Source of the DNA: Elysia chlorotica
Taxonomy: Eukaryota; Mollusca; Gastropoda; Plakobranchidae
Direction: 5' to 3'
Assembly (NCBI GenBank): GCA_003991915.1
Contig: RQTK01001105.1
Coordinates: 1 to 64,000 of the forward strand
Length of the DNA: 64,000 nucleotides
Part shown: one piece after another, positions 26,801 through 44,100 of the stretch
Layout: each line of letters starts with the position of its first letter
How positions within the stretch are numbered: position 1 is the stretch's first letter
Notes under the pieces: generated by a model
Database searches by the model: none
What the model saw: only the letters and a program-made list of their open reading frames with translations
Told to the model about the DNA's origin: nothing
Position numbers and translations under genes: made by a program

Positions 26801-27206
26801 CGAGTGAACAATAAATCTACAAATTGATTAGAGACTCCGCCGATCCCAGTGCCACGAAGCGTAAGGTGTACTTATGAGACGTTAAAAAAACGAGAATGGG
26901 CCCTGTTAACGACTGGGCTAACCGGGCGTTATTGCCGAAAATGACAGCAAGTACTGAGCGATCGACGGTACACCCAATTTTTATGAATCCGAATTTTTTC
27001 ACCCAGATACGGACGCCCGTACTAAGTACGTATTATACGTACTGGTTGGCAGCTATGGTACTAAGTATGTATTATACATACTGGTTGGCAGCTACGTATA
27101 CCGTTTCCCCTAACAAATCTATTTATATATCATTACAACAGGTTAACATCAGTAATAATAAAAATAAACAAATTTTAAGGTTCATTCAAATTTATTTTAA
27201 ACTTAC
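23890..27206. other. Intergenic region between cyclin T and PSMA4
   Basis: No conserved protein was recognised. The region should contain the 5'UTR and promoter of cyclin T and the missing last exon and 3'UTR of PSMA4, none of which could be placed. It holds a poly-T tract (about 25729-25753), a SINE (about 25860-26010), a short (GT)n run near 26489-26506 and two short tandem duplications at 26600-26662 and 27019-27096. Confidence 0.5.
25860..26010 (-). mobile_element. tRNA-derived SINE, reverse orientation
   Basis: The minus strand contains ggctctagtggcagagcg (A-box-like) and, about 30 bases on, gtttgaggcc (B-box-like). A diverged body follows. This is the arrangement of a tRNA-derived SINE head. 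It is not a working tRNA gene, as the stems do not close. Confidence 0.5.
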
Positions 27207-32525
<5,319 letters not shown>

Positions 32526-32534
<9 letters not shown>

Positions 32535-32545
32535 GTTGGATGTGC
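32526..32545 (-). other. PSMA4: PSMA4 start exon ending right after the ATG
   Basis: On the minus strand ATG is followed at once by gtgggt, a usable splice donor. The next PSMA4 exon (30777) opens in phase 0 with GCT CGA CGA, giving M-A-R-R-Y-D-S-R against human M-S-R-R-Y-D-S-R. The fit supports a start codon that sits at the very end of the first exon. No other ATG with a phase-0 donor was noticed between 30778 and 33300, but I did not check exhaustively. Confidence 0.65.
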
Positions 32546-32716
32546 AGAGTGAAGTCAGAATTTTCCGAATGTCCGTACAGTATAAGGTTTCGAACTATTT
32601 TAGGCAGATCTATGTGTAATTTGTTTAAAACGAAATATTAAAAAATGTTTAATGGAAGTATTTAAATTATGAATTCTAATAATATTAAGAATGTTCATAT
32701 GAATCAGAACAGTGTC

Positions 32717-32968
32717 AATACGTTTCCGCGGCGATCGGATATACTGCTGGAAGTGCAGCAGTAGGCCTGAAGGGCGGAAAAAAGGCCATATTCAACGCAC
32801 AATTAATTTTTCCAATACAGAATTTTGAATTTAGTCTGAATGCAGTTAAACTATAGCTGTGTGTGTGTGATCACAAAATCACCGTCAGTATTGCGTCATC
32901 AATCCGAAATTACTGCAGTCTAGCCTCATGTAAGAAATATTTGGCCAGCCCTATTAATAGAAAGCTAT
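32717..32968. repeat. Direct repeat upstream of PSMA4, copy 1
   Basis: About 252 bases, from aatacgtttccgcgg to aatagaaagctat, recur at 33047-33298 (offset 330) with one difference seen (ctcatgt versus ctcgtgt). The repeat begins about 180 bases upstream of the PSMA4 ATG, so it probably covers promoter sequence. Confidence 0.9.
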
Positions 32969-33046
32969 GGGCCAGCCAAATATGTTTTACTGTACGTCTA
33001 GCCCTGTTGTACGTCTGCTGCTTCAGTGATTCAGTCCTAGACGTAC
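32969..33046. repeat. Spacer with inverted repeats between the two direct repeats
   Basis: The start of the spacer (gggccagccaaatatgttttac) is an imperfect inverted copy of the end of repeat 1 (gtaagaaatatttggccagccc). Within the spacer, gtacgtctag near 32993 pairs with ctagacgtac near 33038. The segment could therefore fold back on itself. Confidence 0.65.
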
Positions 33047-33298
33047 AATACGTTTCCGCGGCGATCGGATATACTGCTGGAAGTGCAGCAGTAGGCCTGA
33101 AGGGCGGAAAAAAGGCCATATTCAACGCACAATTAATTTTTCCAATACAGAATTTTGAATTTAGTCTGAATGCAGTTAAACTATAGCTGTGTGTGTGTGA
33201 TCACAAAATCACCGTCAGTATTGCGTCATCAATCCGAAATTACTGCAGTCTAGCCTCGTGTAAGAAATATTTGGCCAGCCCTATTAATAGAAAGCTAT
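33047..33298. repeat. Direct repeat upstream of PSMA4, copy 2
   Basis: Second copy of the 252-base repeat; see copy 1. Confidence 0.9.
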
Positions 33299-33765
33299 AC
33301 TAATGCCAATCCTTTGACCAAATTTTGCGTGTTTTTTTTTTTTACTTTTCTTTTATCCAGTTAAAAAAAAACATAAATTGAAAAGAAATAAAATATCTGG
33401 CTATCCGCTACATACCATTCTTGTGTGCTTCGTAGTTTAGCTTATTTTTGCGCATACACACTCGACTGTAGTTCAACTGCAGTTTAAAAGAAATGCTATT
33501 ACATTTACATCTTCAGTTAAACGGTCAAGCGCAGTGAAACTGAAGCCTGGCTGCACTTAAAAACATGTCCGAAAAAAAAACTGTGCGTGGAATAGGCCTA
33601 TAGTTATAAGTTTCATAAACCGCAGAGGGAAATATTCACGATAAGGCGCCTTGAATCACGACAAAGAGTTTAAAAATAGCACGGTAACATACTCAGTCAC
33701 ACTTTACTGATTACACACAATTAGTAAACAGTGAATTTTGTTTTTCTCCTCTTCCACACACTCGG

Positions 33766-33812
33766 GGGGGGGGGGCCCAGGGGGAACTGGGGGTCTTTTG
33801 GGGGGGGGGGGT
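33766..33812 (+). repeat. Poly-G tracts
   Basis: Two G runs of about ten or more lie just before the SINE head. They are low-complexity and error-prone in sequencing. Confidence 0.85.
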
Positions 33813-34070
33813 GGTCCAGGGGTAGAACATCGGCTTCCGACGCAAAAGGTCCCGAGTTCGAATCCTGGCTGTTGCGTTCCCTACTGGTTGGGTCGGTGTC
33901 AGTATAATGTGACCAGCTGAGACAGGAGTCATGGTATCCCCGTCCTGTCTCGTGTGTGGCAGCACATAAAATTGTCAGACGTCCGTCTCGGGGCCCGTCC
34001 ACAATAAAGCCTATATAGTACTGCTGTTGGACGATAAACCAACCCAACCAACCAACCAACCAACCAACCA
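33811..34070 (+). mobile_element. tRNA-derived SINE, best-preserved copy
   Basis: The head carries gtggtccaggggtagaac (A-box-like) and gagttcgaatcctgg, which contains a B box of the GTTCGAATCC type. The body (ctactggttgggtcggtgtcag ... gggcccgtccacaataaagcc) follows, and a (CCAA)n tail ends it near 34070. The head does not close into a full tRNA cloverleaf, so it is a SINE promoter and not a tRNA gene. Related copies are at 5215, 7868, 31118 and 45905. Anything transcribed would be by RNA polymerase III. Confidence 0.85.
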
Positions 34071-34570
34071 ACCTCCCACACACTCTTTTCGGCCTTCCCA
34101 CCACTAGGCTACCGCAATTATGCGCCTCTTTCTCCCCAACATCACATCTTTCATGAAAGTAAAACAACAACTAAACTAAACAAAAACCGAACAGAAAAAT
34201 CAAAACAACAGAAAGCACACACACACACGCACAACAAATTAAAAACCAACAAAGAAACCTCCGTTGTTGTTTTTTTCTCTAGTCGTCATGAACTGTTTTA
34301 CGATAGAATCATCTTTTTTTTCACTTTCTTTCAAACGCCAAGTGTGTGGATTTTCCCGTATTGTAATTTATGGTGCTTTTGAGTGCATTCGGTACACAAC
34401 TGTTAACGAAAGGAACCAACATGCAGAGTTAGACATTTTGTCTTGACACAATAATATGATCAATTTAGATCTAAATATTAATCTAGATCTAAAAGCTTAA
34501 GCTATTGAAGATTAGTGTAGACCACGATCTAGATAAAAGAAAGAGTTGATCCGTATCCACTCGTATCGCT

Positions 34571-35581
34571 ATGGATAGAAATTCTCAACTCCGGATTTCA
34601 TTTGGCTCCCAATATAAATTCCCCAAAAAGTTGATGGCTGTTGTCAATGACGGCATAATTATCAGATGGGCAGATGACAACAATGGCATTATTGTGCAGG
34701 AGAAAGAATTTGAACAGAACGTGATGCAGATGTACCCTGGGTTTGTTCAGGTGGATGCATTTCACAATCTAAGACGTCTTTTTAGAGACTACAATTTCAA
34801 ATTCCGAATTCTTCAACGCAAGAGTTCATGTCCTGGTTTAGTGTTGGAATTTCGCCATCCAAATTTTTCTCGCGAAAACTTTGACCAACTTTCACAGGTG
34901 AAAAAGAGACAGAGGTTTCGAAAATTGAAGTATCTGCAAAGATACCAAAGACAACTTAAACCACTGGCACCACCGTTGGTAAAATGTAAGCGCAAGATTA
35001 ATTTCCAAATTAAAAAACACACACGAGGCATGACATGGAACCGAGAAATAGGCTCTGAGCATCGTTATATCCACAGTAAACCTACTGATGGAGCAAACCA
35101 TTATCCATCTGTGAATCTATCCGACTGTATGAAGAACTTCAATCCAAACAACATTCAACATTTCTCCGTTGGCGCAGCAGAGCGAATAAAGCATGCCAAT
35201 ATGCATTCAAAAAACAAAAGTAGAATTTATGAACTTTTTTCTGGTGCAGAAATGGATCCTACAATAAAGTCTAAACGAAAGTCAAGTTCCAGATTTGTGC
35301 CACCGGAAAGTCCTGTAAATGTAGACAGCTGTGTCGCAGAGGATCTGTACACTAATTACACCAAGGAAGACTATGGTCGGCAAGCATTGATGCAGGTGTA
35401 TGCGAAAAACGAGCTGAATGAAGAGGAATTTTGGGAGTTGATGACGAGAAAAAGCTACTTTTCGTGTCGCGACATGTCATGGGAGATGATCAAAGAATAC
35501 ATCGACAGAATCGTTTGCCATGAATCGTCTCCCCTTCATTTCAAAGGCTTCTATTATAATGTGCCATTGTCAGAACTGTAA
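34571..35581 (+). CDS. Intronless HSF-type DNA-binding domain protein
   Basis: A single uninterrupted frame of 336 residues. Residues about 16-105 look like a heat-shock-factor-type winged helix: FPKKL at 17-21, a tryptophan at 33 in IIRWADDNNGIIV, FEQNV at about 48, FHNLRRLFRDYNFKF where HSFs have the recognition helix (F..FVRQLN.YGF), and the hallmark EFRHPNFSR strand and turn near 93. A basic stretch KKRQRFRKLKYLQRYQRQLK follows. The remaining ~200 residues match nothing I know, and no leucine-zipper trimerisation region is evident. The closest comparison is HSFY/HSF5-like proteins, and the role is presumably as a nuclear DNA-binding factor. The recognition helix is diverged, so heat-shock-element binding should not be assumed. 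The lack of introns suggests a retrocopy or a naturally intronless family. The next ATG upstream in frame was not examined in detail. Confidence 0.8.
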   Translation: MDRNSQLRISFGSQYKFPKKLMAVVNDGIIIRWADDNNGIIVQEKEFEQNVMQMYPGFVQVDAFHNLRRLFRDYNFKFRILQRKSSCPGLVLEFRHPNFSRENFDQLSQVKKRQRFRKLKYLQRYQRQLKPLAPPLVKCKRKINFQIKKHTRGMTWNREIGSEHRYIHSKPTDGANHYPSVNLSDCMKNFNPNNIQHFSVGAAERIKHANMHSKNKSRIYELFSGAEMDPTIKSKRKSSSRFVPPESPVNVDSCVAEDLYTNYTKEDYGRQALMQVYAKNELNEEEFWELMTRKSYFSCRDMSWEMIKEYIDRIVCHESSPLHFKGFYYNVPLSEL

Positions 35582-37039
35582 TTGTAAATTATTTAACTTG
35601 TTTGTTAGTATGAAAAGGACAGTTCAATGATTGTTATTTTAAAATTAATTTTTCGGGGAATGGGGTGATCATTGGTTTGTTTAAATTTTAATATTCAAAT
35701 CAATTAAATGTGATTTTTCCTGAGCATCCCAAACAATTCCCTTGTTTTTAAAGTTATGGTAAAATCTCCACATAACTTCAGACATATTTTCCAAAATGTT
35801 AACTGTTTTTTTTAAATTTAATTATATAGCATTGCCAAATATAAAAAGACAGACAGACTGACGAAGAAAGAGATGTATAGACATATAGACATACAGAGGC
35901 AGTGTGAACAATACAGTTGCAACAAGAGATAAATCAAAATTTAGCAACAAAAAGGTCAGAGGCTTAGTCATTGGAACACAGGATCAGAGATTTGGTCACA
36001 CGGACATTATAAGTATTATAATTAGTCAGGGATGTAGGCACAAAAACACTTAAGACTGAGTATACATGTATTTAATCATAAGATTACCAGATAAAGTAAG
36101 TCAGAGACTGAGTCCCAAAAACACATAATGAGTCAAGACTTAGTCACCAGGACGGATTGTGAGTAACTGAGTCCCAGACTGACAGAAATATGGTATAGTT
36201 TGAAAGAGAGTGAAACTTTGAAGTGACGAAGGAGGCTTAGTTACACAGATTACAGAACACATTTCCAATTTTCAAATATATACATATTTTAATAACTGCA
36301 ATGTCATGTATGTTTACACAGATAAAAGTCTGTCTTTAGTTATGATTTTATGTAAAGCATTGAGTACCAACAATAAGAAAATCCATAACCTGAATAGATG
36401 TAAAGATATAAATAAGTTTATTAAAATAATGTCCAGTTTGGTTATCAGTAGCATAAAATTATTTCAAAAGAAACATTGTCGTGAAATGTGTATACATTTT
36501 CATAAATATCTATAAAATATTTACAAGTATTTAAAGGACAGGTTTGCTTATAATTTCAAATGGCATATTACACACAATGTAACAAATTAGTTCAACAACT
36601 TTGCGGTAGAAATTACAAATAAAGGAGGATCACAGACCGTTACAATCGTTGTAGTGTTCTATCTAGTCTCATTAAAAGTATTTTATCATGGATTTTACTT
36701 TATACTTTACTACACACTGATAACAAATACTGGTGCTGTTAACAGTTAAGTACACCTTAGGTCTAAATTGATATTTTGAAACGGATGATTTCAGAAATAT
36801 ATATTTCTTCCAACTTGTATTTTGTATCTCTTTCTACACAGCAAAAAATGTATATACAATATATATACTTGACAAAATACACACATATATATTTTTTAAA
36901 TGTGAAGAGATACATTGGGCCTTAAAAAAAAAAGGGAAAAAGACACAGGTTCAGACCATTTGATTTGTTGAAAATATTCACCATCAAATCGTTAAGATAG
37001 ATGAAAGACTATATCATGTGTAACTGTAAGTATTTGAAA

Positions 37040-37113
37040 GGGGGGGGGGGGGGGGGGGGGGGGGGGAAAATGGTGTGATTAGTTGAGGGAATGAGGAGGG
37101 GGGGGGGGGGGGG
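37040..37113 (+). repeat. Poly-G tracts
   Basis: A G run of about 26 and another of about 15, separated by a short AT-containing spacer. The lengths are unreliable. Confidence 0.9.
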
Positions 37114-39476
37114 AGATGGTGGGGTTAAATCATGTGTTGAATTGTCTTACAATGAAATCCCAAATGAATTAAGTTGAACTTGAAGCCTTTATCTAGGTAG
37201 AGAAAACAATAGTTCTATGATGGGCTTATTTAATTTGCCCATCCTATAGTCTAAAAGCTTTTATGTCATGGCCATTGCTTGCATGCTGCTGAAAATAAAT
37301 CTATAGCTCATCCTGTGCAGCCTCATAACATGTTATTTCATTAACTAATCAAGCTCGTATTGAAATTCAATAAAACACATTTATGCCTTTAAATCTGATG
37401 TCTGTGCAGGGCTTGGGCCCAACAGATAAATTGTGTAGAGAGGCAGAAGGTAATGGGGTTCATAATTGCAACACTTTTAAACTGATTTGACTATGCTTAC
37501 TCGTTTCAGTTTTCACTTTTCCCTCTGTTAGTGTTATTACAGGAAACATCACTATTCATCATACTAGGCATAAAATAGTTATATCTTCAATGATCAATCA
37601 AAGCATCACATTTCACTTAAGGGAATACATTATATTATTATTAATTTTTTCTCTCACTGACGTGTCAAATCATTTAAAAAAGGGAATTTAAATTTTGCCC
37701 TTGATTTTTATTATTGAAATAGCTATACTTTTTATACTGAAAGAAATTATTAAAACTAATGAAACTTTAAAAGGGTCTACTTAAGAGATAAATTTATCAA
37801 TTGAAAAAGGAATTTATGATTAAAGAAAAATTGACATATTTCACCATCAGACAACCTATGATCCGACCAAAACAAACAAAATCCTGTCCAGCGCGACCAT
37901 CTCTTTGTTATCAAAGATAAATTTTGCAGCAATAAGGGTATACATAAAAGACGAAGGGGTGGTGGGGGAAGAGAAATGTTAACTGGTACACAGTGGGTAC
38001 TGTAGACACTGACAGTGTGTCTCATTAATGAGTCTGTGGGGTAGGCCACAAAGTACAGGCAGTGCCTTTCTTCAGCTTCTGAAGTTCTGTGTAACTGAGT
38101 ACGGAAGAAAGGGATGTTCATGGGGAAATCTTATAGTGAGCGATAGAAAGAATGTAAACTAAAATAAGATTGAGAGATGGAAACAGTATACTAATACTAT
38201 TAAACTTTAGAGAGGAAAAGATAATTGGAAACAAAAATGACTCAGAAATGAAAGACAAACAAAGAAAAAGAGAGAGAGAGAGAGTAATCTAAAGAAAATG
38301 TGGGCTATGGTGGACTTTGTTCCTGCTTAAGGGAAAAAACCTCTCAGAAAAATAGAATGATGGCTGTAGTAGCGGGGGCAGACATAAAGATGTAGATCTC
38401 CTCCTTCAAATAAGACCAATCTAAACTGCTCTAATCGAATGGACGCGTGGAAAGCTATGGTATAGCGACGTTTTGTAATTATAAGTAATTAGTAAATATT
38501 AATTATGTTTAGTAACCGCATAGAACTAACTTTTTTTTTTTTCAATTTGTCACACACTGGCTTTGGATACTACTGCCGACCATTTGACTCAGTGCATTTG
38601 GGAACTGAAAAGATTTTGTAAGTCAGTAATAATAATTTTTGTTCTGATCCGTACAAAACCTACGATACACAGTACATGTATCTTTGTCTTGACACAGGCC
38701 AGCACAAAAAATATAACAATTAACATCAGGAAATATTACTCTTTCTAATTGATTTAATATTTTCTGAAAATTATCAAGTTTATCTTCAATTGGTAACAAG
38801 TTTGATCATTTGATGTATTTAAAAGGTTCACCACATACATGCAGTAAATCTATTTTTCTGTACCTAATAAGTCTAATAATGCATACACACTTAATGCATA
38901 TTTTATGTAAATATTTTTTTTAACAACTGGTAATAATACTTTATTTAGGCTTTTCAATTTTTACAGTTCATCTTGCATTGCAGAATCTACTCTAGCAATT
39001 TCAGAGAAAGGGTCAGAAAAAAAAGACATAGATATATATCATCGTCAAGAAAAGTTAATCATTATATTGATCTGAGTGATGGAATCCAACTGGCATATTC
39101 TTCGAGCAAGTCTGGACAGCACCTCATCTCTTTATTTTTACGAGATAGCTACAAATCTTTTAAAGTCAAAATATGAAATGACAGAGTAAACAAAGTAATA
39201 TCATTTATCAGGTTATCCAGGTTAAAGAATAGTAATATAAAAGGCAAAACAGACTTATACATGAACAATATTAATAGAACATTTTTCACAAAACAAAAAA
39301 GCGATCAAATGTTTCTGCTATTATAAGTTGTACAAAAAACAAAAAAAGAAAAAGAATTGAATATTCTCTGTTAGTGTTAAATCTTCCTTTGCAAAACAAA
39401 CCCTGATTGATACAAAACATAAATAGTTTAACATGACCAAGATCCATTTAATAAGCTTATCTTGATGAACATTCAT

Positions 39477-39765
39477 TTGAAAAATAGTTCAATACTGTTG
39501 GAGATTCAATAGAAAAATAGTTCAATACTGTAGGAGATTCAATAGAAAAATAGTTCACTTTGTTGGAGATTCAATAGAAAAATAGTTCTATTTTGTTGGA
39601 GATTCATGAGAAAAATAGTTCAATTTTGTTGGAGATTCAGTTGGAAAATCATAAAATCATAACATTCTGTTGGAGATTCATTTGGAAAATTGTTAAATTT
39701 TGTTGGAAATTCATTTGAAAATTCATAAAATTCTGTTGGAGATTCATTTGGAGATTCAATTAGTT
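39477..39765 (+). repeat. Minisatellite, unit about 36 bp
   Basis: About eight imperfect units built from 'ttggagattcaatagaaaaatagttcaat'. The first units are close to identical. Later ones drift to 'ttggagattcatttggaaaa' and vary in length. No coding frame runs through it. Confidence 0.9.
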
Positions 39766-40927
39766 AACCACTGGCCACTTGACTGCTGACTAATAATTTT
39801 TTACTGTATTCAAATTATCAGTTAAAGTTTAGCTTTACCAATTGCAAAGCATTAGATCTACCTATATATTTTCGTAACATGAAAAAAATGACTGACCAGA
39901 AATACTTCAATGTACACATTTTTGTGAAGGAGAATAGGTAAACTTTTACTAGGAAATGTTATCAGTTGGGTGGAAAAGTACAAACATTAGATCTACTGGG
40001 GAGAAGATAGTGCCAAATGGTCTAGCGCTTAATGTTTTTTTAACATATTTTTGTGTGAACGAATCTGACATTGAATTTGCCCACAAATGTATTCTTGACC
40101 TTCAAATGACTTTGGCTTATATTTTTATTTGTATGGGAAATATTGTTGTTTTTTTCCCCAAAGATTAAAAACGCAAATTTTACAATTTTCTTTCTTAACA
40201 AATTTGCCTTAGAGACTGCTTCCCCCAGACCCCCTGCTTTTTTAAAATTTTTTTAAAACCCTCTTTTTCGGATTTGGGAAATTTCAATACATCTAATAAC
40301 TTGCGATGGACAGTGTGATCTATATAAATACCCGCAGACGAAACTTAGAATCTGATGTACCATAATCATCAAAATCAATGTGAAAATCATGATCTGCACA
40401 CACTAAGATCATAACAAAGTGAAAAGAGAAAATCTCTCTCTCTTATGAAAACAACAAACACGCAACTTGTCAGAATTTTTCAAGGCAATCCAACAATGCA
40501 ATATCAAAAGGCCTTCAAATATCGGACAAATTCGTTCTTATCGCAATCAAGTGTTTAAACCGTGATGGTGATGGAAATTCATTATTAGTATCACAGTTAC
40601 AAATGTTATCTTTGAAATTTTGGCTGTTATTAGTGCCAATAACTAAAATGGCAAGCATAATAAATAAGCATAACATTTTGTTTTGTTTCAATCCAAACAA
40701 ATATCTGTGCCATACAATATAAAAGACAATATTATTTCAAAATCAGCAAACAAAATATAAATAACAAAACTTTTCAGTGAATACTAATTAGTAAATTCAA
40801 GATTCAACCCAGACCCTGTCAACTCTACAGTGTGCTTCATTTACAAAGGATGCAATCTTCCTAAGTGAAAAAATTGAACCCTGAAACAATCTCTCAAATA
40901 AATTGTAGCATATCATTGTTCTTCTAT

Positions 40928-40940
40928 ATTTTATTTATTA
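40928..40940 (-). terminator. Candidate polyadenylation signal of ferroportin
   Basis: The minus strand reads AATAAATAAAAT about 235 bases past the ferroportin stop codon. It is the first good AATAAA I saw downstream, but the cleavage site was not identified. Confidence 0.4.
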
Positions 40941-41173
40941 TGGTTGATAAACAGAGTGTGCCTTATGGTTAACACTTAAGAGAAAAGGAATGACTGGTAT
41001 TTCGTTTTACACAAACTGCAGATTGGAAAATATATTTTTTTCTAATGGTTGAAAACCAAAGCTTAACCATTATTTTATATTTACAAGTACATAATTTCAT
41101 TTTACATAATGCACAGAACTATAAAAAATCTTGGAAAATTAAAGCAAATAAAAAATTAGATCAGCGCTGACCA

Positions 41174-44100
41174 TCATGCCTGCACAGCTCTATCTTCTGA
41201 TGCAACAGGCCTGTCTCCACAACTCACCAGACATTTCTCAAAGTGAAAGAAATGCCCGCGAGTTCTATACAAGAAGATGGCATAAAGCAGCCAGCCCAGA
41301 CCTATGAAGGTGAAAGAGATGAGGATCAGCACGCCAAACTGGTGCTTGTAGGGAAAGATCATGACAAGGCCAAACTTCATCATGTTCATAAACTGGTTGA
41401 GGGCGATTTGTACCCCACTGACTTTGCCTCGCTCGCTCTCAACCACATTCTCAAAGTAGATCTGACTGATAGCAAGATCAGCTAACCACAAACCTAAAAA
41501 GAACAGGAGAAGCAAAATGAAGAAAATGAGAAAATACTTTAAATAGCTTTCAAATTTTAAATGTTTTACCAGGCGATGATTAATATTATTCAACATCAAA
41601 GGTGATAGGATGGATTTGCAGAATTTGTGACCAACAAATTATGCATAATAATATTAAAAAAGATCAGTCAAAACGTTTCTCTCACAATTCTTCTTTGTTA
41701 GAACAAACAATTAAAAGATCAAATATGGTGAGGACCAACAGCATGTTTTAAATTTATTTTCATTGGCATATATTTAAGCATGACTAATATTTTGGTCAAA
41801 TTTGGAATAATACTCCCTCCACACTTCAGTTAACAGTAACAAAGAAGATACTGAAAAGATTCACATATCAAAAGCAAGTTCAAAATTAAAATAAAGCATT
41901 TAATTTTAACTTCCCTTAACACCTAAGTGACCAGAGCCGCAGCTCAGCTCCCACCTCTAGGACCGGAGCAACAGTTCAAATCCCACCCCCCAAAACTGGA
42001 GCTGCAGAGAGCATTTTCAGGAAATGACTACTCATACAGAGAGCCCCAGAGACTATTCCGCTATGTTTTAACCTTTATGCTACCAGTTGTGTCTATAGAT
42101 GGATAAAGCTTATTTTTTAAAACTTCTTCTGCTATTTTTGACAATTTTTTTGGGTTGGAACGATTTCAGGGTGTCAAATTGTTAAAAAATGGCAACAAAA
42201 ATTAAATCTAGAACAAAACAAAATTCAAAACTAAAAATAGAGGTAAAAATTACACATAAAGTTAATCCAAACAAGAAACTAACTTCATAAAATGGTAATC
42301 CAATTGAAAATAATTCCAAGCAACAAGTTCGCCGGTACTTGAGGGTAAATACTTTATAGTTACACATTATTGTTTTTGTTGAATATTCAGAAATTCTAAA
42401 AAATTTCAAGTTTTATTATGTAGTGTTTTAATTTTTATATGGATAAACATAGAAACAAACTATTTTACAGTTAAATGAAAATTGTTGAAAATTATGAAAG
42501 AAACTGTTTGAATCATGATGTTGCTTATCACTAATTAATTTTGATATGCATGAAGCGCGCACTCATAATCTTGAGTAGTGTGGTAGATTTCATGGCACAG
42601 CTCAATGCAGAGCACAGTGATGAACACATGAATCTTGTTTCCTTTCTTTTCAAATATTTGCCCCTCTTTTTGCCTGGTACGTAACAGGCCACACACCTTT
42701 TTGTTGACTTGTCTTTTTTGTCAGTTGGTGGTTAGGACACGAGAAAATGTGGATTGTCCTAGTGGCTCAGGTGAAGCAATTCGTGCGGTTGCACTTGTAC
42801 ACTTCTGTTTTCCTCTGCTACGTCAGCCAGAAGACAACTGATGAGACAAGGTCAAAAAGGAGTAAAGTAAAGGAGACTCATGCTGGGCTTGCCAGCATTG
42901 GCTTTCTTATAAATAATGTGAGCTTGGACCCAAGCCATGTGAATGAGGTGGGTTGCGGCTTGCTTCTACCTTTCTACAGTTTTTCGGTTGAAAATGTAGA
43001 AGGCCAGATACTAATCAATTTGATCCATTCCTTTCATCTACTCATTGCACTCCAATACAAGTTCAGGTTTTTGAATGATCTCCTCTGTGTCTCTTTTTCA
43101 TTTTCTAGTGTTTTTTGGTTTGAACGAATGAGCTGTTGTCATTAGCATAATGTCTTTTTTGTCTTTATACCGCGCCGCCAACACACCGTCTTTCTGCCGC
43201 ACAACACATGAGTCCTTCTGCACTTTCAAGTCTTTGAGGTGATGTCCTGAGGCAAGCCCTTCCTGTTCTTATTTACTGTGCCACATGCTGTTGTGTTTTG
43301 CTTCAGTAAATGTTTATACAGTTCTGGTGTTGAAAAGAAAGAGTCCATGTATATGGTGTGTCCCACATCAAGGTAAGCCTCTGCCACATCCCCGACAACC
43401 TCTCTCTGGCCCTGTAGTATTTGCACCTGTGTAAAACTTCACGTGTAACACATAGCCAGAGGTAGACTCCCAGCACAGATACAACTTCATGCCATATTTT
43501 ATTGGCTTTGAGGGGAAGTATTGTCAAAAGTTTATACAACCTCGAAACGGCATCATGCTCGCATCAAATGCCAACTGTTGTTGTGCGTAGTAGACTGCTG
43601 GGAACTTATTATTTAGGTGGTCAAATAAAGATCTTATCTTGTAAAGCTTGTCATAATTGGCGGAACCTCTCTCTGGCTGGGCTTCATTATCCACTAAATG
43701 AAAAAAAAGCAAGTAAAGCTAGGAACCGGTTGACTTTCTGAAAAATTGGCGTTTCAATGATTGGGTTTGTAGTCCAGTACAACTTGATAGCAAAGCAATC
43801 ATTGTTTTCATGTCTTGTGCAGTGGCCCTGGTCCAGTCAGCCAAGTAGAAACAGTTCGGTTTAGCAGCTTTTATTTGGTCTACGTATGTGTTGGTTTCAT
43901 CTGCAAATTGTTGAAACATGTTTTCATCGATGAAAGCACTGAAGTAATGGAGGACCATAAGTGGCAAAATTTTCTAAAAGGTCGTTGGGAGAAGCTCATA
44001 TAAGCTCACATAATTTCACTATGAGTTAAATTACTTAAAGAAGACGTACATTCTGCTTTAGATTTTTGTTATCCTTTCAAACAACAGTTACTGCATTGAG

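Larger units (their letters stand above)
35582..41173. other. Gene-poor region between the HSF-type gene and ferroportin
   Basis: No conserved protein was recognised on either strand. Contents: probable 3'UTR of the HSF-type gene (AATAAA near 36618 is a candidate signal), two poly-G tracts (37040-37067 and 37098-37113), a short (GA)n run near 38269, a minisatellite at 39477-39765 and the 3'UTR of ferroportin at the right end. Confidence 0.55.

Noticed and set aside
33811-33882. Possible tRNA gene
   Set aside because: A and B boxes are present but the acceptor and anticodon stems do not pair. The sequence continues into a repeated body with a tail, so it is a SINE.
39477-39765. CRISPR-like array
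   Set aside because: The repeats vary, have no unique spacers of constant length, and the DNA is from an animal.
42747-43145. A 132-codon plus-strand ORF
   Set aside because: It is the antisense shadow of the C-terminal part of the piggyBac transposase remnant.
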